This document shows positions 45,701 through 54,440 of a stretch of 64,000 nucleotides of DNA, in pieces. This DNA comes from Branchiostoma floridae (taxonomy: Eukaryota > Chordata > Leptocardii > Amphioxiformes > Branchiostomatidae). The notes under the pieces are model-generated. The model was given only the letters and a program-made list of their open reading frames with translations, ran no database searches and was not told the origin of the DNA. Location: contig NC_049983.1 in NCBI RefSeq assembly GCF_000003815.2, positions 17,636,746-17,700,745 on the forward strand, written 5' to 3'. The first letter of the stretch is position 1. Every line of letters starts with the position of its first letter. The translations under genes were made by a program, and so were the position numbers.

Positions 45701-48127
45701 TGTAAACATGGCCATAGCCTACAATACAACCCGTTGATTCTTAAATGGATGACATTTAAGACACACACTGAAATGAGTCTATGTCGACAAATGCATGGAA
45801 AGTCATGTTTTACACATGCCAAATTAGTTGATTTTCCTTGCCCTGTTTTTATGTATAATTTGCAATAAGATATGTTACTTTTGACCTGGAACCTTGCTTG
45901 GAGATTAACCTTTGTAAGAAGGGGGGCATTTTCCATAATCCCTGAACCAATATAAAGTTGATTCCAGTATTAGGACACCTAAGTTAGGTAAAGTTTAAGA
46001 AAATCTATTTTCCACTTATGATGCTCTACTGATTTGTGGGCCTGAGCCATAATGACAGTTTCCAATGAGATCTGCAATAGGTAATAGACATTGGCACTCT
46101 CCAAGAACCACCTAAAATACACCATACATTGGCACCCTAGTTCCTTCCATACTTTTACAAATGTACCTAAAATACATGTACAGCACAATTCTGTTTTAAC
46201 CTACCAGTATCAACGAAAGTCTTTAGCTCTGCCTCAGCTGAATTATACTTCTTCTTTTAGAATATCCTTTGTAACTTAGCTAGTCTGGAGCCCTGAAGGT
46301 GGCTAATATTACACTGACATAACAAAATAGCAGAACTTGAACAGGTTCAAATGTGGTTTAACAGCTACCTAATCCTTGCAGCTTAGGTCCTGAAGCATCC
46401 TCAACAATACTCTTTGAATATAACATGAAACAAGTTGACATTTAACATGAATAACACCATTAAGCATGTGAAACTCTTCCACATTCCTTTTCACTAAGGT
46501 TGTTACCATGTTTTACTTTACATAATGGAGAAACAATTTCTTATCAGTGAGTCTAACCTTCGCCATAGTAACCACCCTGCAAGCATCTATTTGGTAAACA
46601 CAGGCATACATAAGCCCTACTAGAGAATCTATGCTCTGTTCAACATGTTGCAGTGTACACACCATAACAGGCATGCCAACACTTCAACTCTAAGTACAAC
46701 TGGGGGGAAGTTAAGAGGGCTTGGCTTATAGCAACAACCCTGATTCAAATACAGTGCACAAAAAATACCAGAGAAAGTACCATGTAGTGTGCATTACTAC
46801 TGAGTGAACTGTAGATTGTTCAGTCCACTACAGCAATTTGTACATGAACCATGTCAAAGATTACAATCCAAGAGCAAGTACAGCTGACAGTTATTTTGTT
46901 TGTGCAGGTAAAGAAAAGGGTATGATCTATTTCTATTTGGTATAATGTTTATTTTCTTTTGGTTTAACATGAAAATAAAATAAACCATATACCAACTCCA
47001 AACTACTCATTAATGAAGATTGGGTTGAAGAATTAATTTTGAATTGTCTTTTCCTTGATAAATACATAGGGAATATGACATGTACAAATCTAGCATTGAC
47101 CTTCAAACAACCCCTAATAGGCCCAAGCCTAAGAATTTGGAGTGTAGCAAAGATTGTTTCTTTTGACACGCACATTGAACTAAGGAAGTAAATAGTAAAT
47201 GGCAAATGTTTCATGATCTAAAGAATATGAAAACAGCATTTTATGTATGAGGAATAGAGTTTACATTATCATAACGATCCACAAAATATAAAGTCCCCTC
47301 CATATGATATGGAATACACAGAGCCGGGCTTTATACAATACACACCTGATCAACTGTCATAATCCCCTATCAGTCTATCGGGGTCACGCCTTCAAAAAAG
47401 GGTTTAGTGTAGTCAAGCATTGTTACAGACTACACCATTGTTTATGATAAAGAAACGTTGAAAGGAACCTGTAATGACTTTGTTTATGGCAACAATGATG
47501 TGCGGTAGAAGAAAAAGTAGCGTGGGAGGGTAACATTTTTACTAGAAGCTCCCATGTTGTGGGTATCTATCTCGACATCTACGAAACACCCCCGCACACC
47601 CCCGCTAAACATTCAGATAATGTTTGAACTTTGAGGTATCTTCGTGATAGATCGGCACCAAGGAAAATACACAATCGCATGTCAATGATACTCAAGACAG
47701 AGCACGAGTCACGAACTGTTTTGCAGGAAAAATCTTGGGTGGTAAAAAGAAAGAAACACGACAGAATTTTTGACATAGCCGTGATCAAACGGGGTGTAAC
47801 AGTGTGTGTCAGGGAACGTTTTGGGTGACGGTTTCAGACAAGACAGTGATTTTAAGACATACCGAAGCTTCTATTAGATGTTACATAATTAGTATGTTTC
47901 TAGTCAAGCCCACCGTCAAGTATGTCGTCGTCGTCTGAACCGTTTTCCATGGGCTCGCCATCGAACTTGACGCCTCGCTTCTGTCCGCCCGGTCTGTCCT
48001 CTCTTTCCCGCAGGTTGTTGAAGTAATCGGCGGCAAAACTCACCAAATCGTCCGGTCTTTCCCTCAGAACAGCGACAGTGAAGTCCTGCAGGAGGTCTGT
48101 AAGTCCCGTTGGAATTTCAAAATTCAT
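24631..48127 (-). CDS. PRKAR2: cAMP-dependent protein kinase type II regulatory subunit, 13 coding exons
   Basis: Cytoplasmic cAMP sensor that holds the PKA catalytic subunit inactive and binds A-kinase anchoring proteins. Exons 47914-48127, 45220-45270, 39840-39889, 39366-39449, 38872-38913, 32820-32884, 31760-31913, 31028-31129, 30460-30534, 29733-29798, 27031-27088, 26273-26341 and 24631-24761 all have GT/AG borders and join to 1161 bases, 386 residues. Residues 1-44 form the RII dimerization/docking domain ([12 protein letters not shown]). R85-R86-Q87-S88-V89 is the RRxS inhibitor and autophosphorylation site, which makes it RII and not RI. The two cyclic-nucleotide domains carry phosphate-binding cassettes with Glu196/Arg205 and Glu321/Arg330. 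Length matches animal RII (about 400). One RII gene, not A or B, is expected outside vertebrates. ATG context is AAGATGA. Confidence 0.97.
24838..25010 (-). mobile_element. LINE 3' end in PRKAR2 intron 12
   Basis: GATGAACTTTATTGC followed by CATTTGTACATGGTACAA, the same 3' end as 6948-7184. How far it extends towards 25430 is uncertain. Confidence 0.5.
25500..25924 (+). mobile_element. Probable LINE 3' end, plus strand
   Basis: Ends with GGGGAGGGCCATGAAAAGCC followed by TTTATGGCTTCTGTCCTACC, a small stem typical of CR1-like 3' UTRs. A long hydrophobic frame upstream is low-complexity and not persuasive. Confidence 0.35.
25925..26222. repeat. Palindrome-rich tandem repeat in PRKAR2 intron 12
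   Basis: About three units of roughly 105-110 bases, each with CTCCTAGG, GATTGCGATCGG or ATCGCGAT, and GAATC...GATTC pairs. The last two units also share CCAAACTCAAATGAT. Unit borders are degenerate. Confidence 0.75.
26273..26341 (-). CDS. PRKAR2: PRKAR2 exon 12: cAMP-binding cassette B
   Basis: 69 bases: [20 protein letters not shown] and on, with the cassette Arg. Confidence 0.95.
26342..27030 (-). other. PRKAR2: PRKAR2 intron 11
   Basis: AT-rich; no additional exon or repeat identified. Confidence 0.6.
27031..27088 (-). CDS. PRKAR2: PRKAR2 exon 11
   Basis: 58 bases: [19 protein letters not shown]. The Glu of the second phosphate-binding cassette is completed across the next junction. 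Confidence 0.95.
27089..29732 (-). other. PRKAR2: PRKAR2 intron 10
   Basis: No supported gene within. It holds a 6-base microexon candidate at 28692-28697. The flanking exons are both phase 0. Confidence 0.55.
29733..29798 (-). CDS. PRKAR2: PRKAR2 exon 10
   Basis: 66 bases, phase 0: [20 protein letters not shown], then NK. Confidence 0.95.
30043..30426 (+). mobile_element. 5'-truncated LINE in PRKAR2 intron 9, antisense to the gene
   Basis: Plus-strand frame [20 protein letters not shown], then [13 protein letters not shown] and [14 protein letters not shown], the conserved C-terminus of CR1/Jockey-type RTs. It ends with a GATGATGATGATGA tail at about 30411-30424. Confidence 0.8.
30460..30534 (-). 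CDS. PRKAR2: PRKAR2 exon 9
   Basis: 75 bases, phase 0: [20 protein letters not shown], then VIIRQ. Start of domain B. Confidence 0.95.
31028..31129 (-). CDS. PRKAR2: PRKAR2 exon 8
   Basis: 102 bases, phase 0: [20 protein letters not shown] and on, the C-helix linking domains A and B. Confidence 0.96.
31155..31335 (+). mobile_element. tRNA-derived SINE, second family
   Basis: A-box-like TGTGGCCTCACAGTTAGGG and B-box-like CCGGGTTCGATGCCCG, then a body with CACTTTACACTTCTTTCCC. It lies in PRKAR2 intron 7. Confidence 0.6.
31555..31740 (-). mobile_element. tRNA-derived SINE, same family as 6755-6920
   Basis: Minus strand: GGCATAATTGGCAGCGC head, CCGACTTCGAAACC B box, TTGGGAAAGGCACTTTACAA body and GAAAAACGAGTACC. 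It ends 20 bases before exon 7. Confidence 0.75.
31760..31913 (-). CDS. PRKAR2: PRKAR2 exon 7: cAMP-binding cassette A
   Basis: 154 bases. Contains [20 protein letters not shown] with the cAMP-contacting Glu and Arg. The split codon reads AG/T (Ser), where vertebrate RII usually has Arg. Confidence 0.97.
32040..32790. repeat. Two related units of about 370-400 bp in PRKAR2 intron 6
   Basis: Both units carry GGGTGTTCC, an ACAGGCTTC(A/C)AT segment, GAAATACAAC(A/T)C(C/G)GTG and GTTGTATT. The ends are partly mutually inverted. Confidence 0.55.
32820..32884 (-). CDS. PRKAR2: PRKAR2 exon 6
   Basis: 65 bases: [20 protein letters not shown], then D and two bases of a split codon. Beta-barrel start of domain A. 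Confidence 0.96.
33803..34989. mobile_element. Non-autonomous hAT-like DNA transposon, 1187 bp
   Basis: Perfect 16-base terminal inverted repeats CAGGGCTTTAGCCAGC and their complement at 34974-34989. The 8-base target duplication GTATGGAC at 33795-33802 and 34990-34997 fits the hAT pattern NTNNNNAN. About eight TGACGGAA/TTCCGTCA motifs cluster near both ends, as expected of transposase-binding sites. No transposase frame is present. It sits in PRKAR2 intron 5. Confidence 0.88.
34990..35610. repeat. Tandem duplication with period about 302 bp
   Basis: GTATGGACCAACGGCAAAG recurs at 34990 and 35292, and both units continue with GGTATCAACTA, GACTTCATGTAC and AATTTCCT. Confidence 0.75.
35935..36295. 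repeat. Tandem duplication with period about 175 bp
   Basis: Both units contain TTATCATGTA(A/G)CACAAAT, GGAAAGT and a CATCCTCTGC segment ending in ATATGCATGG. Confidence 0.65.
36300..38871 (-). other. PRKAR2: PRKAR2 intron 5, gene-free stretch
   Basis: Contains a diverged repeat at about 36940-37200 (CACCTAAAAAAAGTCTAGGG) matched at about 40060-40270. No exon or gene supported. Confidence 0.5.
38872..38913 (-). CDS. PRKAR2: PRKAR2 exon 5
   Basis: 42 bases, phase 0: [14 protein letters not shown], continuing domain A. Confidence 0.95.
39366..39449 (-). CDS. PRKAR2: PRKAR2 exon 4
   Basis: 84 bases, phase 0. Encodes [13 protein letters not shown] through ILLFKSLDP, the N-terminal helical entry of cAMP domain A. 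Confidence 0.95.
39840..39889 (-). CDS. PRKAR2: PRKAR2 exon 3
   Basis: 50 bases: [17 protein letters not shown], matching the VCAE-Y-P segment after the RII inhibitor site. Ends in phase 0. Confidence 0.93.
40060..40275. repeat. Diverged dispersed repeat, partner of 36940-37200
   Basis: Shares CACCTAAAAAAAGGCTAGGG, a GGGAAACAGGA block and TTCATTAGATAGGACAAGCA with the other copy. Confidence 0.5.
40276..41940 (-). other. PRKAR2: PRKAR2 intron 2, gene-free stretch
   Basis: No supported exon; short frames here have no recognisable product. Confidence 0.5.
41946..43320. repeat. Direct duplication with period about 756 bp
   Basis: AGACCGTCAACAA(A/C)AGTCGCAC starts units at about 41947 and 42702. 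Shared inner landmarks are AAGTGACTGCT(A/G)CGATTATC and GGGCTTCGC. The second unit runs into the 163-bp array. Confidence 0.7.
43300..43960. repeat. Tandem array, period about 162-163 bp, about four units
   Basis: AGCCAAAAGTGTCCTTTTTT or its variants start units near 43301, 43463, 43626 and 43789. The long open frames across this array come from repetition of stop-poor sequence and are not credible genes. It is followed by a GAAGAA microsatellite. Confidence 0.85.
43975..44060. repeat. GAA/GAAA microsatellite and terminal hairpin
   Basis: GAAGAAGAAGAAAGAAAG leads into ATTTCACCATAC-TAT-GTATGGCTGAAAT, a stem of about 11 pairs. It probably marks the end of the repeat element containing the array. 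Confidence 0.55.
44830..45200. repeat. Dispersed repeat with GT-rich segment
   Basis: TTACCTCCATGAAAATGAAG, then a GTGTGTCTGTGAGTGTGTG tract and AGCATAACTCAAGTACCTC. Looks like an interspersed repeat 20 bases from exon 2; the family is not identified. Confidence 0.4.
45220..45270 (-). CDS. PRKAR2: PRKAR2 exon 2: inhibitor-site linker
   Basis: 51 bases, phase 1 at both ends, encoding [16 protein letters not shown]. The last serine is the predicted PKA autophosphorylation site, completed by Val from exon 3. Confidence 0.93.
45271..47913 (-). other. PRKAR2: PRKAR2 intron 1
   Basis: No additional exon or clear repeat; bounded by GTGGGC donor and TTTCAG acceptor. Confidence 0.6.
47914..48127 (-). 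CDS. PRKAR2: PRKAR2 exon 1: dimerization/docking domain
   Basis: Encodes residues 1-71 plus one base. The helical D/D domain ([12 protein letters not shown], then VAVLRERP) is followed by a linker [11 protein letters not shown] and an acidic run SDDDDILD. The donor is G/GTGGGC, phase 1. The frame is open further upstream, but the ATG at 48127 aligns with the start of known RII proteins. Confidence 0.93.
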
Positions 48128-48457
48128 CTTGATGTATATATTCAGTGATTTATACGATGTCAACCGGGTCAAAACACCGGGCGGATCTGAGCCGAGCTGC
48201 GGCCGCTTGTATCTCCGTGTCCCGATGACGAAATGCACGTGTATTGCGGTGGATGTCTCGCTGTCTAACAAGCCACAGGCACCACCGTGTGGACCTTACA
48301 ACGGCCTGGAGGAATCCAACAGGTTGCCGTGATTTTTCCTAAAGCGTCGTCCTTCACGGCGGGGACGTTTTGCACGATAAAAATCAGTGCGTGTTTGGAG
48401 CCCAAACACAAGACAATGCTCATTACTCGTACCCTCCCCCTTCAGTCGTCTGAATGA

Positions 48458-48465
48458 TGACGTAA
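48458..48465. promoter_or_regulatory. CRE-like site upstream of PRKAR2 exon 1
   Basis: TGACGTAA about 330 bases upstream of the ATG. A palindromic E-box TCACGTGA is farther up at about 48655. The region to 48420 is comparatively CpG-rich, consistent with a promoter. Confidence 0.4.
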
Positions 48466-48903
48466 TTAAGGGTAGTTCATTAGCAAGAGTAAATCATTTC
48501 CAATGTCCTAAAATCCAGTGCTATTTCTAACTACATACTAACAATCATCTCCAGTTATGTTTTTAAAGTACAGTTTAACATGTTACTGTGGTAATTCTTC
48601 GATTTCTTTGCATTCTCCTTCCCCACATTTTCATATATGGAATAGTCCATAAGTCACGTGACATCACAAACCTCAGCACTCAACTTGAAGAAAAATAATT
48701 CCCGTCTACATCGATGTAAAGTAAATAAATCCGAAGCAGCCGCAGATTGGATATTGGTATTTAACCATCAATGGTCGATACTTTACAAATTCGGGATATT
48801 ATGAAAAGATCATTGACTGCAGTTTCTTGCAGAAGCCTGTTTGCACGGCGCGGATTAATATAGCAGGCAAAATTTGAGAACCGGACCTCTCAAAGGCCAC
48901 CGA

Positions 48904-48915
48904 TTTGGCGGGAAA
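48904..48915. promoter_or_regulatory. Consensus E2F site
   Basis: TTTGGCGGGAAA matches the E2F consensus TTTSSCGC/GGCGGGAAA form exactly, 5 bases before the ATG of a plus-strand frame. Confidence 0.4.
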
Positions 48916-48920
48916 TTTAA

Positions 48921-49109
48921 ATGACATCAAATGACGCACTCAAAATTATTTCAGAATCAGCGGATTGGAAGAAGGATGAAAATGCTGTTCAACCTTTCAT
49001 TACTAATCCACAGGGCCTGAGAATTCTTATGAAATCACTTGCATCATTTATGTCCTATCTATTCTGTTATCTGTCAACTGATTTGGACAAAGAAATCAGA
49101 ATTATATAA
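48921..49109 (+). CDS. Small unidentified reading frame beside an E2F site
   Basis: 62 codons starting MTSNDALKIISESADWKKDE. Composition is protein-like (mixed charged and hydrophobic) up to about residue 40. It resembles nothing I recognise. No donor site is visible inside it, and the E2F site lies so close to the ATG that a transcript might start inside the frame. It is divergent from PRKAR2, whose ATG is about 790 bases away. It could be a chance frame. Confidence 0.2.
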   Translation: MTSNDALKIISESADWKKDENAVQPFITNPQGLRILMKSLASFMSYLFCYLSTDLDKEIRII

Positions 49110-50400
49110 TCTCTCATTGAAATGATTGGAAATTATCATCCTAAGGCATAGCGAACTGAAAAATATGCTTATTGTCTTTTCCCTTATTACCTTTACCAAG
49201 AAAATGTTTGCATGATAAAAACATGGCCCCTAGCAGCTTTCATTTAATAATACCACCAGGACGGTGCATGCCACCAGGACTTTCAGTTCTGATATCTCCT
49301 GTGTGTGCTGGGCAAACTATGGTTATGATTTATAAAACTCTTTGGCTTGGAAAGAAGTGACATAAGTTGGAGCCTTCTAGCAGCTTTGGAACTGCAGGAA
49401 CCTTTTAGTATTTGTGTTTTTGAAGATGGTCACTCTAAGAGGGACTGCATGCTCTTTTCTGTAAAGGCTAACGTTATTTGATTTCCCGTAATTTGTATGA
49501 AAATCCGTCTGACTCACATAATTCACAGCAAGGCAAACAAATACAAAGTAATTGCCTCCCTTGATTTTATTGAAAGATGTAGGACGTTCCCAATGTACAT
49601 TCAGCGTAAAGCGTTCATTGTCTGGACCCCCCATACAGACATCAAGTAACGTCAACGTTATCACTCTACATAGCATCAAACTTTCGTTATGTAGCACTAA
49701 CTGCTAACGTTATACACAAAGCACAGACTTTCAAAAAGTATGAGCTAGTTATTGTGAGATATGATAGTGAAAAAGTGTTAATATCTGTGAACAAAAGAGT
49801 TCAACTGCATCAATCAGAACAGCTGTGACAGATCAATGGGGACAGTGACAGATCAATGGGGACATCTTGTGACCTCTCACCAAACTGCAGCAGAAGAGCA
49901 TGTGCATGCAGAATGAGGGTGTGGGATCCAGCAGTACAGTGCCCTTTGCATCATGCATTCTGGTGAGGTACTTTGCTGAAGGTAACATTATAGTAATATA
50001 ATTTAACACCATGTTTAACCGTCCAAGTACCATGATTCAATAGCAGTGACAGGAACTTACCACAAAATGATCTTTTTGTAACATTACGATATTTTCTAAC
50101 AATTCATAACATTTCTGCTGTAGTATTTGTCGATGACATTAACAAAACTTATAGCTCTAAAATCATAGCACTATTAGTTAATAATAAATGGTTATACAAA
50201 ATGTAACTATAATAAGTCGCCAAAAAACAACAACATGACATTCTTCAATGAAATAAAAAAATTCTAAGAAATACAGCATTCATTGTTGGTAGTAGACTTG
50301 GGGATATGGCAGCCTACTAGTAATGAAGTCTCGCTTATAGCAGCCCGCCTAACATCAACTGGCCTGGAAGGGGACAGCAGAGGTTGTGTTACACAGACTA
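49110..50400. other. No gene seen
   Basis: Only unsupported short frames. A 22-base direct repeat (GTGACAGATCAATGGGGACA) occurs at about 49826-49865. Confidence 0.45.
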
Positions 50401-50411
50401 GGGATATGGAG

Positions 50412-50844
50412 TAGGGCTGGGTACCGGTACAGAAAATTCAGGTCCAGGTCCGGTTCAGGTCCAAAGGATCAGGTCCAGGTCCGGACCTGAACCTGGACCT
50501 GTTTCAGCATGACTCATACCAATGGTCCATTTCACTAGAAAGAAATCTGTTTGGTGGTGTATTAGACTTACACTGGCGTTTTAAAATCCTACAACGCTAG
50601 CTGCACCTGTACGATTGGCTGTAAAACTTGGTAGAACTTATTATAAACTCTACTCTACTTCACTCTTGTTATTTTTTTCCACCTGCAAGCACCAAAACGT
50701 TTGAATGCCTTATAAAATAATCTGTTAAATTTCCAATCGGTCCAACATTCGGTCCACCCAATTTTTTCAGGTCCGTTTTTTCTGGACCGGTCCAATAAGA
50801 AAAACCGGTTTTGTACCGGTACGCTGTACCGATACCCAGCCCTA
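50412..50844. mobile_element. Non-autonomous hAT-like element, 433 bp
   Basis: Ends TAGGGCTGGGTACCGGTAC and GTACCGATACCCAGCCCTA are inverted with one mismatch over 19 bases. The 8-base target duplication ATATGGAG is perfect at 50404-50411 and 50845-50852 and fits NTNNNNAN. Subterminal CAGGTCC/GGACCTG words are repeated and palindromic. Confidence 0.9.
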
Positions 50845-51534
50845 ATATGGAGGCAATATGCGTCTTGGGCTCTAATCTTCCTTCATGTACATTTCAAACA
50901 CATTAGAGACAAATTTCATAACACAAAGAAGGCCATATCTCTTTTCCTAAAACGTTTTCAGCTTTGGTCTGTCGCACATAGCCCTAATACCCTACAATAG
51001 ATGTCCCGCAGCAGCCATTACCCGAACCTTTCATGTGTGCAGGAAGTGATAACAGCTCCCCCTAGGTGATGCATCAGCGCTGCAGGCATTCTCTTTGATT
51101 TAATACAGAAGTCTTCTGAACGAAGCACACCAAAATGCCCCAAGACAAGTTTTGGTGTGCATTGTCCAGTGGCTAGCAACAATGTCCCTGGAACAAGACG
51201 TTGTGACAGACTACTGACTGTTGTCACTCAACAGGCACGCACGATATGAAAAAGGTTTTAGTACTGGACATCTAGAGGTGGTCCAATATTCATACTGCTT
51301 GTCAATAAGAGCTACAAGAATTTCTACGGCACAAAGAACCTGTACATATTGTCCGCAGCATCTGTCTTCTCTGTTACAATCAGTAGAAGATAAGCTCCCC
51401 AGGGAGATAAAATTGGGTCGAGACTTTCACTTTCTTTTTTTGTCTTGATACATTTTAACTGTTACATGTGTCTATTTCCTGAAGATGCTAATAGCCTCAG
51501 CCTGTCTTCTTGGAGATGCATGCAGATCTCGGGT

Positions 51535-51556
51535 GTCTGTGTGTGTGTGTGTGTAT
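51535..51556. repeat. GT microsatellite
   Basis: Short GT run after GGGTGTCT. Confidence 0.7.
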
Positions 51557-51841
51557 CCTCATTAGATAGCTTTACACAATGCTTGCAGCTAGATGTGTAA
51601 AGGTTACGTGGAAGACTGTTGATCGGTGTAACATAACCAGCTGCTCCCCCACCGCATGCCTGTGAAGCTGTGTTATGCCAAAGGGCAGTCATACTGGCTA
51701 TACAGACACACGATCCCTGCAAAGGATAACAGAAAGTGCTTTTACTAAAGACCACGTAATAATGACATTTGCCTCGTCTGCTTCTGTCTCCTGCTACTTG
51801 GATGCTGCCCTTGGTGCTGATAACACAACTGCTTCTAAATA

Positions 51842-52049
51842 CTGTAAATACAGAAACTTTCGACGTGGTTTAATTTTCGCGGTTTTCGTGGTGGCCGCTT
51901 CACCATGAACTTAAAGCCACCGCGAACATTTTTCCATGGCAGTAAGAGACTACAGTGCATGGTGCTACCGCAAACTTAAAACCACCGTGAAAAGTCCTTT
52001 TTCCCCGGTGCTGCAAATTAAATCCCCGCGAACCTAAATGCATTTACAG
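51842..52049. mobile_element. MITE with TA target duplication, 208 bp
   Basis: Inverted ends CTGTAAATACAGAAACTTTC and the complement of GTTCGCGGGG...CTGTAAATGCATTTAGG, flanked by TA on each side. Inner AATTTTCGCGG/CCGCGAAC blocks are also inverted. TA flanks suggest a Tc1/mariner-like source. Confidence 0.7.
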
Positions 52050-52957
52050 TAAGAACAAAAACAGCACAGGCTGCAAATCCTGGCCTGCAGCTACTCCTAT
52101 AATTCACACCACAGAGTATCTTAAGCTGCACGTAATAAAAGAGAAGTAGCTCCATTATTGTAGCCCTGAGGAAGATCTGAGTAGATAATCAAAACATTGG
52201 CAGGTAAAAATTCCAGTGTCCTTCTTCAAAGGTAAAGCATGTTGCTTTTTCAAGTACTGCTAGTAGTAAGTAGCTGGTAGTGCAATGGCTCATGTTTTCA
52301 GCCAAGCACAAGCACACAGATCACGCCTACTCTTCTTGATAAGTGTGTTGGGATCCGGGCTGTTTCCTGCTTGTAATGTTTTTACATCCCACTTCTTGTT
52401 TCGGAGCCCATTTTGTTAATTTGCGTTAAAATGTGTGGTAATGGCTGGATCCTTCCTTTCAAATATAAAAACCAAACATAAAACAAGAGTTCGTAGACCT
52501 CAGGCCTGCATGAAATGTATTGGGTTACTGTAGACCTATTGTGTATTTTTGCCTTTTTGTCTGTGGTACGTGGTTGGAAAAATGAGCTTTTTACCGTGTT
52601 GGTTGTGCACCATGCAAAAGTCTGACTCTGAAATTCCATTTTCTGAATTTGTAAGTTTGGACATGGATGAACATTACTTATTTTGGATTTCTTAAGTATG
52701 TAACCAACCACAGTACTTTGAAGTTGTTGAGACGCTACCTTTTTTTGTCTCAGATGGCCCATGCACATGTAGTTACTCTGTCACATGATATACTAATATC
52801 TTCCTATTTCAATGTACTGACCTAATGCAGCTGCTAAGTCTCCTTGGTTTGTGTTCTTCCAATGATATTCATTAAAGATTTATTTCTGGGGTGTTATTCA
52901 CTTGACATCGGAATGTTACTCGCATAATTTGACCAATGATACTTTTATCTGTAGTTC

Positions 52958-53355
52958 CATAGACATTAGACAATATGAATAGTGGTAGCCCCCATGCAGC
53001 AGCAACAGTTAGTCCCCAGGGTGGTATGATATTTTCATTCATTCAATCCATCCAACCCAAACCTAAATCTCCTGTAGTATCTAAGCCAAATTTAACAGCA
53101 CAATTTACTATGAAAAATGTCCTTGTCAATCCCATTTATAGATGGCAAGCTGCTGGCAATGGAAGCTTTGAAAAGTTCAGAAGCTGTTGTAGTCAGAGCA
53201 AACACCCAGAAAACATCCCCGCAAACCAATGAGCAGTTGCTTAGAAGGGGAATTTCATCATATATTTGCCGCGACAAAATGCAACAAACGATACTGAATT
53301 CAAAACAGAACAAAGCTAAGCCTCCACCACTTAACCCTGCCTGTACCATAGATTA
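52958..53355 (+). pseudogene. Unidentified coding-like segment with a frame change
   Basis: After a possible acceptor (TTCCATAG) the frame reads TLDNMNSGSPHAAATVSPQG and on to VLVNPIYR. From about 53125 another frame reads DGKLLAMEALKSSEAVVVRA through ISSYICRDKMQQTILNS to a TAA at 53353-53355. Both halves look protein-like, but they lie in different frames without a GT donor between them. This could be a frameshifted relic, an assembly error, or chance. No family recognised. Confidence 0.25.
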
Positions 53356-53829
53356 AGCAGGCCCAAAAACCAAGCGAATATGACTAGCCCAAAACAACAA
53401 ATTACATGTATACAGTATGGAAATGGCATTACCAAAGAAACAAAAAGAAACACAGGACAAATCATACACATACCTTTCTCTTATGCCCACACTCTATACA
53501 GTTCTCCTCCACATTAGAAAATTGCATCTTCTTCTGTTTAAGTTCAAGTTCAACCATGATTGCCAACAGGGTAAAGGTTAAAACTCAGTACTATACAGCT
53601 CTAGAAACACCACAAAGAGTAATAAGCAAACTCCAATTATACCTGACCAACAGATATATAATCTGGCACACTCCCGTCATCTGGCAAACTGTCAGTGCCA
53701 CTAAGTAACCTGATACATTGAAGGTGGCCCAGGCCAGATGATGGTTCTACACCCAACCATAATCTGTTTTTAAAACCAAGCAGATATTGGGAGGATGCCC
53801 CAACCACACTAAAACAGGGTCAACCTATA

Positions 53830-54440
53830 CAGTATCAAGTTCAAGCACTAGGAGGCCCAAAATCAAACCTGACCACCAGGACGCCACAAACAACTCACGT
53901 ACCAAATGGCAACACAATGGCACCTTGCGTTCCGGAGATACAGCGCACGCCCCGTGCCCGCACAAAAGGTAACCTAAAATGTCAAGTTCAAGCACCAAGG
54001 GCGCCAAAATCAAAATTGAGCATTATTCAGCCACCGCCGACACATGTGCCAAATATCATCGCGCCAGCACCAGCCGTTCAGAAGATATAACTCCGGAAAC
54101 ACCCCTCCCGGACACAAAATTCGACCTGCCGGGTCAAGTTCAAACGCGACAAGGCCCAAAGTCAATCCTAGGCAACAGGCAACAACCCCCCACCCATGCA
54201 CCAAAAATCGTCGCAATCGCGCGTATCGTTCCGGACACACAGCGCCAAAAGTGCCCCCAAAACACCAAAAATGCCACCTTCAATGTCAAGGTCAAGCGCC
54301 AGGAGGCCCCAAATCACACCTGAGTGTCAGGCTACCACCCCCAACCCACGTACCAAAAATCGTTGTGCTCGCAACATCCGTTCACGAGATACAGCGCCCT
54401 ACATCCCCGGCTACCGAAAAGTTTCCACCAGCATCAAAAC
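53830..54440. repeat. Degenerate tandem array, period about 150 bp, four units
   Basis: TCAAG(T/G)TCAAGC-type starts at about 53834, 53981, 54133 and 54283; each unit also has an ACGTACCAAA-like block and a CCGTTC..GAGATA(C)AGCGC block. It is open in several overlapping frames, which is a property of the repeat. Confidence 0.7.

Noticed and set aside
47914-48271. Upstream extension of the PRKAR2 exon 1 frame by 48 codons
   Set aside because: The extension has no similarity to RII N-termini; the ATG at 48127 aligns with the family start and has a good context.
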